From: Opitutia bacterium UBA7350
GTDB lineage: Bacteria; Verrucomicrobiota; Verrucomicrobiia; Opitutales; Coraliomargaritaceae
Length of the DNA: 7,004 nt
Assembly (NCBI GenBank): GCA_002470925.1
Contig: DKOX01000050.1
Coordinates: 1 to 7,004 of the forward strand
Reading direction: 5' to 3'
A program made the translations under genes and the position numbers. Position 1 is the first letter of the stretch. Every line of letters starts with the position of its first letter. Below the pieces are notes generated by a model. The model did no database searches and was not told where the DNA came from. It was given only the letters and a program-made list of their open reading frames with translations. Shown in pieces: positions 1-6,512 of this stretch.

Positions 1-446
1 TCGTAATACCACGCCTCGTCATAGAAATCCCCCTCATTCAACGCCAACACCGGACAACCCTCAAACTTCAGCTCCGGTTCCGCCAGCGACGGCAAAATCC
101 CCGCCTGCCGCAAATTGTACGCATCCGCATCCACAATCAAAATATCCGCCCGCGCGAAACCGCGGCTTTCCAGCGAAGCAATCAAGGCCCGCAGTAAAGG
201 ACGCGGCGTCGATAAACCCAGACCACTCCGCGTATTCACCTTCAAACCCGCCTTCCCCAGCGCGCCCGGCTTTAGTTCCCGTCCCGTCTCCGATTCGTAT
301 TCCGACAACAACAATTCCACCGCCGCGACGTAATCCGACCCCTCGGGCGTCGCGGCCTCCCATACCAGACCCGACCCCGACAAGCCCCCGGAACCAAAAA
401 GCAAACCCGCCAAACAAATTTGCAGTATCCTTAAAGACCCGCACAT
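1..446 (-). CDS. Secreted protein, possibly DUF362-like (C-terminus beyond the window)
   Basis: The frame is open from ATG at 446 to the left edge, giving 148 residues and no stop, so the gene is partial. Residues 1-28 look like a signal peptide: a short start with one Arg, then a Leu/Ala/Gly-rich core (ILQICLAGLLFG). The mature part contains a GLKVNTRSGLGLSTP stretch at about residues 67-81, then an amphipathic helix and a beta strand (ADILIVDADAY, about 100-110). The order 'KVN... ST-P-LL-AL... RGF... ILIVD' recalls DUF362-type proteins, a family of uncertain function. I recognise only this outline and no catalytic residues. Start 446 is chosen because AAGGTG lies 8 bases upstream. An in-frame ATG at 509 would add 21 residues that do not look like a signal peptide. 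Codons often end in G, unlike the C-ending codons of the rightward genes. The gene is divergent from the rightward cluster and probably regulated separately. Coding call is firm; family call is tentative. Confidence 0.75.
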   Translation of the reverse strand, partial: MCGSLRILQICLAGLLFGSGGLSGSGLVWEAATPEGSDYVAAVELLLSEYESETGRELKPGALGKAGLKVNTRSGLGLSTPRPLLRALIASLESRGFARADILIVDADAYNLRQAGILPSLAEPELKFEGCPVLALNEGDFYDEAWYY

Positions 447-454
447 CCACCTAT

Positions 455-460
455 CACCTT
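455..460 (-). promoter_or_regulatory. Ribosome binding site of the leftward gene
   Basis: Read on the minus strand, AAGGTG (followed by AT) sits 8 bases before the ATG at 446. It matches part of the AAGGAGGTGAT anti-16S complement. It favours 446 over the in-frame ATG at 509. It is the only convincing Shine-Dalgarno motif in front of any gene in this window. Confidence 0.55.
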
Positions 461-517
461 GACTCTTACAAGCGCCGCACAAGTGTTCTTTGTAAAGTTT
501 TCTCCACATTCCAACCG

Positions 518-523
518 TATAAT
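518..523 (+). promoter_or_regulatory. Candidate -10 box for the rightward cluster
   Basis: A perfect TATAAT lies in the AT-rich divergent intergenic region. The usual -10 to +1 distance places transcription start near 529-531. That is only 4-6 bases before ATG 535 and about 13-15 before ATG 544, so the first message would be leaderless or nearly so. No good -35 is seen: at 17-base spacing the hexamer is AAGTTT, TTGTAA (490-495) is about 22 bases away, and no extended -10 TG is present. The same AT tract read on the minus strand offers TATTAT (524-519), so it may also serve the leftward gene. Confidence 0.4.
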
Positions 524-543
524 ATATATTTGAGATGCCGACT

Positions 544-2163
544 ATGAAAAATAAAAAAAATCACCGCATCCATTTCCATCGTCTCATCCTCATTTTGGCC
601 GCCTTGCTCGCCGTGACGGCTTGCACCGATCCGGAAACCGCCCGCCGCAATCAACTCGACAAAGCCCTCAATCTTCAGGCGAATGGTCAAAGCGAGGAAG
701 CCCTCAGCATCCTGCAATCCCTCCTCGAAACAAACCCACAGGATCCTGAGCTCCTTCAGCTCATCGGTGAAATTTACCAAAAGACCCAGGACCTCAACCT
801 TGCCGCCTTCTACCTCGAGCAAGCCGCGCTGAGCACCCCGGAAAACATCGAGCTTTTATATGAGGCTTACCTCGCGCTCGAGGCCGCCGGCGAAGACAGC
901 CTCCCCATCCTCCGTCAACTCGCGACCCGTGCACCCGAAGCGATGAAACCCGAACTTTGGTTCAGGCTCGGGTCCAGCCTCGCAACTGCCAACGAAACCC
1001 AGGCCGCGCTCGATGCCTACCTCAAGGGCATCCCCAAAGACGCCGCCCTCCTCGCGCCCGAAACCGCCAACGCCATTGCCACCCTTTTCCTCCAGCTCGA
1101 CAACAAAGCCCTCGCGGAGCGGTGGTTTAAAATCGCCGCCCAGGATCGCGGCCCCGAAGCCCTCACCGCCCTCCTCGGACTCCTGGAAATCAAACTCGCC
1201 GCCGCCGATTGGCCCGCCGCCGAAACCCTCATCGCGCAACTCGACCAACGCTTCCCCGGAGCAGTCGATGCCAGCGACTGGGCGACCACCGCCCGCACCG
1301 AGCTCCAAACATGGCGCACCGCGCAACAGGAATTATCCGAGACCCTCAAAACCACTCAAACTGAAACCGCCGCAAGCTCCGAAAACCCGCCCGCCGAACC
1401 CGTCCCCGATCCCGATCCCGAGGCCGAGGCTAAGGCCAAGGCCGACGCACCCGCATCCGCCAAAAGCATCGCTGCTGAAGAATTCGATGCCATGGAAGCG
1501 CTCGCCAACAAACCCGCGATCGAGACCACTGAAACGAGCATCAACGATATCCAGTTCGACCCCAGCATTGCAATCCAGCCCGCAGACCCCAGCCTCGACA
1601 ACCGCACTCCCGCCGCCGAGACCCCCGCAATCGACCCCGCACCCGTAACCGATAGCCCCGAACCCGTCGCGACCCCGGAGCAGCTCCCCCCCAGCCGCGA
1701 ACAACTCCTGACCGAGGCCGAAGGGGCCAAACTTCAACGCGATTTCAAAGGCGCTATCCGGCTTTACTGGCAAGCCCTTGGTCTCGATAACACCACTCCT
1801 GAAACCTGGAGCCAACTCTCACAAACCTACACCCTCAGCGGCGAAACCCGCAACGCCGAGACCACCGCCCTCGAGGCGGTGCGGCTCGCACCCACCGAAG
1901 TTGTTTACACCCTCGACTACCTTCGCATAGCCCAGCGCAGCAAATCCCCCAAGGCATTTCTCGCCGAACTAAAAATCGCCTTCGATCGTTTCCCCAATAA
2001 CCCCGAGATTACCCTCTCGCTGGCCCGCGCCCTCCAACGCATCAGCGAGGACCGCCCCGCCGCCACCGCGCTCTACCAGCAATTTATCCAACAATTTCCC
2101 CGGCACCCCCTTCGCCCTGAGGCCGAAGCCGCCCTCGCGACCCTCGCCCAACCCGCGCCCTAG
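544..2163 (+). CDS. TPR-repeat lipoprotein with Pro/Asp/Glu/Ala-rich linker
   Basis: The protein has 539 residues from ATG 544. A lipoprotein signal peptide is clear: basic start (KNKKNHRIHFHR), hydrophobic core, then lipobox V24-T25-A26-C27. The acylated Cys27 would begin a mature chain of 513 residues. Helical tetratricopeptide-like repeats occupy about 33-265 (for example LDKALNLQANGQSEEALSIL, with a following NPQDPELL turn) and about 386-535. A low-complexity linker at about 270-385, rich in Pro, Asp, Glu, Ala and Thr with a PDPDPEAEAKAKADA run, separates the two blocks. TPRs are protein-docking scaffolds and no enzyme motif is seen, so this is probably a membrane-anchored envelope assembly or scaffold protein whose partner is unknown. 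An ATG at 535 would add only Met-Pro-Thr. The gene ends 26 bases before dnaG and takes the place rpsU holds in the E. coli operon. Lipoprotein and TPR calls are firm; function is unknown. Confidence 0.88.
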   Translation: MKNKKNHRIHFHRLILILAALLAVTACTDPETARRNQLDKALNLQANGQSEEALSILQSLLETNPQDPELLQLIGEIYQKTQDLNLAAFYLEQAALSTPENIELLYEAYLALEAAGEDSLPILRQLATRAPEAMKPELWFRLGSSLATANETQAALDAYLKGIPKDAALLAPETANAIATLFLQLDNKALAERWFKIAAQDRGPEALTALLGLLEIKLAAADWPAAETLIAQLDQRFPGAVDASDWATTARTELQTWRTAQQELSETLKTTQTETAASSENPPAEPVPDPDPEAEAKAKADAPASAKSIAAEEFDAMEALANKPAIETTETSINDIQFDPSIAIQPADPSLDNRTPAAETPAIDPAPVTDSPEPVATPEQLPPSREQLLTEAEGAKLQRDFKGAIRLYWQALGLDNTTPETWSQLSQTYTLSGETRNAETTALEAVRLAPTEVVYTLDYLRIAQRSKSPKAFLAELKIAFDRFPNNPEITLSLARALQRISEDRPAATALYQQFIQQFPRHPLRPEAEAALATLAQPAP

Positions 2164-2189
2164 CCCCAAAAAACCGCTTCATCACCCAC

Positions 2190-4022
2190 GTGCCGCGAGT
2201 CGCCCAACGCTCCATCGACGCCATGAAACACCAAGTCAATTTGGTGGACGTGGTCTCCCCGTACGTGCAACTCAAACGCGCCGGGCGCTCCTGGAAAGGA
2301 CTCAGCCCCTTCACTCAGGAAAAAACGCCCTCCTTCTACGTCCATCCGGACCGCGGTTTTTTTAAATGCTTCAGTACCGGCGAAGGCGGCGACCTCTTCA
2401 GTTTTGTCATGAAGATGGAAAACCTTGAATTTATCGAGGCAGTCGAATTCCTCGCCCGTAAATTCAACATCAACCTCGAATACGAAGCCGGTGGCCCCTC
2501 CAAGAGCGACCTCTCCCTGCGCAAACAAATCTTCGCCGTCAACGAACTTGCCGCCAACTGGTTTCACCACCAGTTCATGAACAGCGAAGAAGCCGCCCCC
2601 GTGCGCCAATACTGGAACGAGACACGCGGTTTTGATACCGCCACCGCCGAGGCGCACAAAATCGGCTACGCCCCCGCCGCCCTCAATGCCCTCGCCCTGC
2701 TCTGCCAAAAACGCGAGATCAGCACCCAGGCCATGCACCAGTCCGGCCTCTTCTACGCCTACGATAACGAAAGCGACCCCACCCGTTTCAAATCACGCTT
2801 CCGGGGCCGCCTCATGATCCCGATCCGCGACGTCCAGGGCCGCGTCGTCGCCTTCACCGCCCGTCAACTCCCCCAGACCCCCGAGGACGACCCCGCCCGC
2901 GAGGCAAAATACGTCAACTCCCCCGAAACCCCCATCTTCCACAAAGGACGCATTCTCTTCGGCATGGATCATGCCCGCACCCACCTCAAGGACGGCGACA
3001 GTTTCCTCCTCGTCGAGGGTCAACTCGACGCCATTCGCTGCTGGTCCGTGGGGCTTCACACCGCCATCGCCCCCCAAGGCACCGCCCTTACCGAGGAGCA
3101 ACTGCACCTCCTCCGCCGCTACGATCCCAAATCCGTTGAATGCCTCCTCGACGGTGACCGCGCCGGCCGCAAAGCCGCCCTCCGCTATGTCCCACTCGCC
3201 CTCAAAGCCGAGCTCGACTTCCGCTTCCTCCTCCTCCCGGAAAAAACCGACCCCGACGACCTCCTCCGCGAAGAGGGTGCCGGAGCCCTTGAACCCCTGC
3301 GCAAAAACGCCCTCAACGGTATCCAACTCAGCGTGAGCGAATCCCTCCCTCCCGATCGGGCGCCCAACCCCCACGAAAAGACCGCCGCCCTGCGTCAAGT
3401 CTTCGAGCTCCTGCAACACATCCCCTCCCTCGTCGCCCGCGAGGATTACCTCGCGCAAGCCGCCCGCCTCCTTCGCGTCGATCCGGAGCTCGCCCTCCGC
3501 GACTTCAGGCAATTCGCCCCACGCCACGACTCCAGATCCCAAAAAACCGCCCCGTCCGTTCCCTCAAATTCAACTGACGGACTATTGACACAAGCGACCT
3601 GGGAATTACTTTGGCTCGTTTACCATCATCCCGAATATGCGACCGCCACTGCAAACGTCACCGATTTTGATTGGCTTGACACCCATTCACCTCACGGCCG
3701 CATTCTAGCTCGCATCCTGGCCGAAATCCAAGAAGGCCTCTTAGAAAACAACCAAGCCATAGAAAGCCTCCTCGAAACAGACGAAGACCGCCAAATCCTT
3801 GCCGAAATCAGCCTGCGCGAACTCGAAGTCGAGCACCCCGCACGACAAATTAACGATTGCCTTAAGACACTTTGCCGTAATCACTTGCAGAAGTTAAAGC
3901 AGGATTTGGAACAAAAAGTAGCCAACACTGACCTTTCAGAAGAAACCCGTCTCCAACTCATGCGTGAAGTTCGCACTCTCCGCGACACCCTCAGCAAACC
4001 ATTCGACTTTAAAATTCAATAA
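2190..4022 (+). CDS. dnaG: DNA primase with degenerate zinc motif
   Basis: DnaG makes the RNA primers for replication and acts with the DnaB helicase at the fork. The 610 residues are normal for the family. The N-terminal domain (1-100) keeps the EKTPSF core, but the four zinc positions read Ser39, Thr42, Cys60, Thr63 in place of Cys-His-Cys-Cys. The core and TOPRIM regions follow: FRGRLMIPIRD at 204-214, KYVNSPETPIFHKGR at 240-254, acidic metal residues E276-G-x-x-D280, D321-G-D323, and D354-P-D356. Residues about 465-610 are helical, as in the helicase-interacting C-terminal domain. The GTG start is chosen because the following 22 residues align in length and pattern with the usual MxRIxxxxIxxI...VDVV opening; the next ATG (2223) would remove it. 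No Shine-Dalgarno motif is visible. rpoD begins 25 bases downstream. Third-position GC falls over the last 450 or so bases. Confidence 0.96.
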   Translation: MPRVAQRSIDAMKHQVNLVDVVSPYVQLKRAGRSWKGLSPFTQEKTPSFYVHPDRGFFKCFSTGEGGDLFSFVMKMENLEFIEAVEFLARKFNINLEYEAGGPSKSDLSLRKQIFAVNELAANWFHHQFMNSEEAAPVRQYWNETRGFDTATAEAHKIGYAPAALNALALLCQKREISTQAMHQSGLFYAYDNESDPTRFKSRFRGRLMIPIRDVQGRVVAFTARQLPQTPEDDPAREAKYVNSPETPIFHKGRILFGMDHARTHLKDGDSFLLVEGQLDAIRCWSVGLHTAIAPQGTALTEEQLHLLRRYDPKSVECLLDGDRAGRKAALRYVPLALKAELDFRFLLLPEKTDPDDLLREEGAGALEPLRKNALNGIQLSVSESLPPDRAPNPHEKTAALRQVFELLQHIPSLVAREDYLAQAARLLRVDPELALRDFRQFAPRHDSRSQKTAPSVPSNSTDGLLTQATWELLWLVYHHPEYATATANVTDFDWLDTHSPHGRILARILAEIQEGLLENNQAIESLLETDEDRQILAEISLRELEVEHPARQINDCLKTLCRNHLQKLKQDLEQKVANTDLSEETRLQLMREVRTLRDTLSKPFDFKIQ

Positions 4023-4047
4023 TCCATCACCTTATTTAATTCACGCT

Positions 4048-6081
4048 ATGCCTGCCGCGAAAAAGAAAACACCCGCCAAAAAAGCGCCTGCTAAAAAGGC
4101 CGTCAAAAAAGCCACAAAAAAGGCACCCGCGAAGAAAGCTGTCAAAAAGGCCCCCGTAAAAAAAACACCCGCGAAGAAAGCCGTCAAAAAAACACCCGCC
4201 AAAAAAGTTGTGAAAAAGGCGGTAAAAAAACCCAGCAAGCCGGCAGCTAAAAAGACCCTCAAGAAAGCCCCCGCCAAGCAGGTCACCAAAAAGGCCGCCG
4301 CCAAGAAGACCGCCAAAAAAGCCGCCAAAAAGGAAGTTGAGGACATCAGCGATGAAGCCATCGCCAGCGTCACAACCAAACGCCGCCTCACTCCCAAAGC
4401 GCAGGAAAAACTCAACGAGCGCATCCGCATCCTCATTCGCCTCTCCAAAGAACAGGGCTTCCTTACCTACAAGGATATCAACAAATCCCTCCCCGAAGGC
4501 GTCAATAATCCCGACGAAATTGAAAACGTTATTACCATCCTTCAAAACCTGGAGGTCGAGATCCTCGACGACAGCGAGGTTGAAAACTTCAAGGCACGCA
4601 AAGAGGAAAGCGAGGAGAAGGAAGTCCGCAGTTCCCAGAATGACATTCTGGACGACCCGGTTCGCATGTATCTCAAGCAAATGGGTCAAGTACCCCTGCT
4701 AACCCGCGAAGAAGAAGTCGCGATTTCCAAGCGCATCGAAAACGCCGAACAACGCGCTCAGGACGCTCTATTTTCCACCGCCCTCACCCTCGAGTATCAA
4801 AACGACATCGTCCGCAAACTCCTCAACCGCGAGGAGCGTTTCGACCGCGTCGTGCTCGATAAAAAAATCGAAAGCCGCGAGGCCTACTTCAACAGCCTGC
4901 CCAAACTCCTGGAGCAGGCCCACAAACTCGGCGAGCGCATTTACGCCGCGTGGGACAGCCAACTCGAAGCGGAACAAGCCAAGAAAGAGAGCAACCGCAA
5001 ACGGGCAGTCACCCGTATGAAAAAATACGAAAAGGAATTGCGCCTCACCCTCCGCAAATACTGCCTCAAACTGAAAATTTTTGAGGATTTCCTCAAGGAT
5101 CTGAATCCCATCTACCGCGAACTTAAAGATCTCCACGAAGACCTCGAGGCGGTCGGTAAAGTCACCACCCGCCGGCGCAAAAAGGTCAATGTTCCCGCCA
5201 TTGAGAAACGACTCGGGGCGATCAAGACCGAATTCAAAATTGAACCCGGCGAACTCATGGAGCTGATCCGCGAGGTGCGCACCGGAATGCGGGAAGCCCA
5301 CAAAGCCAAGACCGAGATGGTGGAAGCGAACCTACGCCTCGTCATCTCAATCGCCAAAAAATACACCAATCGCGGCCTCTCCTTCCTCGACCTCATTCAG
5401 GAAGGCAACATGGGACTCATGAAAGCCGTTGAAAAATTTGAATACCGCCGCGGTTACAAATTCTCGACCTACGCCACTTGGTGGATCCGGCAGGCGATCA
5501 CCCGTTCCATCGCCGACCAGGCACGCACCATTCGCATCCCGGTCCACATGATTGAAACCCTCAACAAGGTCATGCAGGTACAAAAACAACTCCTGCAGGA
5601 ACTCGGTCACGAACCTACCGCGGAGGAAGTCGCGGAGGAAATGAACCTCCCCCTCGAGCGCGTTCAATCCATCATGAAGATGGCGCAACAACCCATCTCG
5701 CTCCAAAGCCCCGTTGGCGATTCCGATGACACCAACTTCGGCGACTTCATCGAAGACAAGGGCGCGGAAAATCCCTACGACATGACCGCCTACAGCCTCC
5801 TGCGCGAGAAGATCACCGATGTGCTCGACAGCCTCACCCCCCGTGAACGCCGCGTCCTTTCCCTGCGCTTCGGCTTGGTGGATGGTTACTCCCGCACCCT
5901 GGAGGAAGTCGGCAAACAATTCAAGGTCACCCGCGAGCGCATCCGCCAAATCGAGGCCAAAGCCCTCCGCAAAATGCGCCACCCCACCCGGATTCGCCAG
6001 CTCCATGGATTCTTCGAGGGCGACATCAACCTCGACAAACCCGGGATGGATAGCATAAAAAGAGATATCGCAAAGGACTAA
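4048..6081 (+). CDS. rpoD: Primary (sigma-70 family) RNA polymerase sigma factor with lysine-rich N-terminal tail
   Basis: This is the housekeeping sigma factor, which directs RNA polymerase to -35/-10 promoters. It has 677 residues from ATG 4048. Residues 1-95 are Lys-Ala-Pro-Val repeats with about 41 lysines and no acidic residue. Region 1.1 follows at about 116-180 (SKEQGFLTYKDINKSLPE), and region 1.2 at about 202-231 (DPVRMYLKQMGQVPLLTREEE). A charged, helical non-conserved insert runs about 232-420. Region 2 is at about 424-495, with the -10-reading KFSTYATWWIRQAITR. Region 3 spans about 498-575, and region 4 about 588-652 carries the helix-turn-helix (TLEEVGKQFKVTRERIRQIE). A tail of about 22 residues (656-677) extends past region 4. 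All core motifs look intact, so it should be functional. Upstream in-frame ATG at 3964 is rejected because it lies inside dnaG and encodes unrelated residues. No Shine-Dalgarno motif precedes the start. The lysine tail is the unusual feature. Confidence 0.96.
   Translation: MPAAKKKTPAKKAPAKKAVKKATKKAPAKKAVKKAPVKKTPAKKAVKKTPAKKVVKKAVKKPSKPAAKKTLKKAPAKQVTKKAAAKKTAKKAAKKEVEDISDEAIASVTTKRRLTPKAQEKLNERIRILIRLSKEQGFLTYKDINKSLPEGVNNPDEIENVITILQNLEVEILDDSEVENFKARKEESEEKEVRSSQNDILDDPVRMYLKQMGQVPLLTREEEVAISKRIENAEQRAQDALFSTALTLEYQNDIVRKLLNREERFDRVVLDKKIESREAYFNSLPKLLEQAHKLGERIYAAWDSQLEAEQAKKESNRKRAVTRMKKYEKELRLTLRKYCLKLKIFEDFLKDLNPIYRELKDLHEDLEAVGKVTTRRRKKVNVPAIEKRLGAIKTEFKIEPGELMELIREVRTGMREAHKAKTEMVEANLRLVISIAKKYTNRGLSFLDLIQEGNMGLMKAVEKFEYRRGYKFSTYATWWIRQAITRSIADQARTIRIPVHMIETLNKVMQVQKQLLQELGHEPTAEEVAEEMNLPLERVQSIMKMAQQPISLQSPVGDSDDTNFGDFIEDKGAENPYDMTAYSLLREKITDVLDSLTPRERRVLSLRFGLVDGYSRTLEEVGKQFKVTRERIRQIEAKALRKMRHPTRIRQLHGFFEGDINLDKPGMDSIKRDIAKD
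4060..4332 (+). repeat. Lys-Ala-Pro coding repeat with A-tracts in rpoD
   Basis: This stretch encodes residues 5-95 of the sigma factor as degenerate PAKKA / AVKK units. A higher-order period of 14 residues (42 bases) is visible: APAKKAVKKAPVKK is followed by TPAKKAVKKTPAKK. At DNA level 4124-4148 and 4166-4190 are 25-base copies differing at one base. Runs of A are frequent, including 8 at 4158-4165 and 7 at 4186-4192 and 4224-4230. Such tracts are prone to replication or transcription slippage and could change repeat number or frame. Confidence 0.85.
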
Positions 6082-6098
6082 TTCCAATCAACAAGCAT

Positions 6099-6494
6099 AT
6101 GTATCAAAAATTAAATATTATAATCTGCGGCCTTTGCGTTCTGGCGCTCTCCGCCTGTAGCCAGTATAATAAGATTCCCGAAGGCGCGGAAGTTGAACTC
6201 GCTCAACCCACCGGACCAGTCTACAAAGGCCCCACCATCGTGCATGCCGACATGAATGAACGCATTGCAACGATCCGCTACGGCCACGAACTGGGCGACG
6301 GTTTCTTGATCGTGACCGATGCCGATGGCACGCAAACCGCCCTCCTCAAAAGCCTCCCCCTGCGCCCCGGTAGTTTACGCACCGCCGACATCCTCGAAGG
6401 CACCCCCAGGATCAACGAGCGTATTGAGCCCGCCAGCGCCGAGCAAAACGAGGCCTATCAAAAGATTTATCCCGAAGCCCCCGAAGAAAACTAA
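6099..6494 (+). CDS. Small lipoprotein of unknown function
   Basis: The protein has 131 residues. The N-terminus is a lipoprotein signal peptide: MYQK, a hydrophobic core, and lipobox L17-S18-A19-C20, leaving a mature chain of about 112 residues. The rest looks like one small, mostly beta domain (about 46-105, with IATIRYGHELGDGFLIVTD at 56-74 and a LRTADILEG turn at 93-101) and a charged, Pro/Glu-rich C-terminus. I do not recognise the family and see no catalytic or metal-binding motif. It starts 17 bases after rpoD and ends 18 bases before tatA, so it is probably co-transcribed with both. Composition resembles its neighbours and gives no sign of transfer. There is no Shine-Dalgarno motif; the only AAGGA (within the rpoD end) is too far upstream, about 20 bases away. 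The coding call and lipidation are well supported; any role in the envelope is inferred from lipidation alone. Confidence 0.85.
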   Translation: MYQKLNIIICGLCVLALSACSQYNKIPEGAEVELAQPTGPVYKGPTIVHADMNERIATIRYGHELGDGFLIVTDADGTQTALLKSLPLRPGSLRTADILEGTPRINERIEPASAEQNEAYQKIYPEAPEEN

Positions 6495-6512
6495 TCTCCA
6501 ATCCTTCCCATC

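Noticed and set aside
447..509. In-frame ATG at 509 on the minus strand as the start of the leftward gene.
   Set aside because: It would put a polar 21-residue stretch before the signal peptide, and the AAGGTG motif points to 446. It remains possible if the minus-strand TATTAT (524-519) drives a leaderless message.
535..543. ATG 535 as the start of the TPR lipoprotein.
   Set aside because: It adds only Met-Pro-Thr. ATG 544 gives the more usual basic lipoprotein start. The sequence does not settle it firmly.
856..1355. Long open frames on the minus strand opposite the TPR gene, dnaG and rpoD.
   Set aside because: They are low-complexity Gly/Ala/Val/Phe-rich mirror readings of the GC-rich or lysine-rich rightward genes, without family features.
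3964..4047. Upstream in-frame ATG (3964) that would lengthen the sigma factor by 28 residues.
   Set aside because: It overlaps the end of dnaG by about 59 bases, its residues resemble a shifted reading of dnaG, and ATG 4048 immediately begins the lysine tail at a normal intergenic spacing.
4010..4047. TAAAAT at 4010-4015 as an rpoD-specific promoter.
   Set aside because: No matching -35 is seen 16-18 bases upstream. Internal rpoD promoters are known in E. coli, but nothing here is strong enough to call.
6119..6170. Two TATAAT hexamers (6119-6124, 6165-6170) inside the small lipoprotein gene as promoters for tatA.
   Set aside because: Neither has a -35 at proper spacing, and AT-rich codons explain them.
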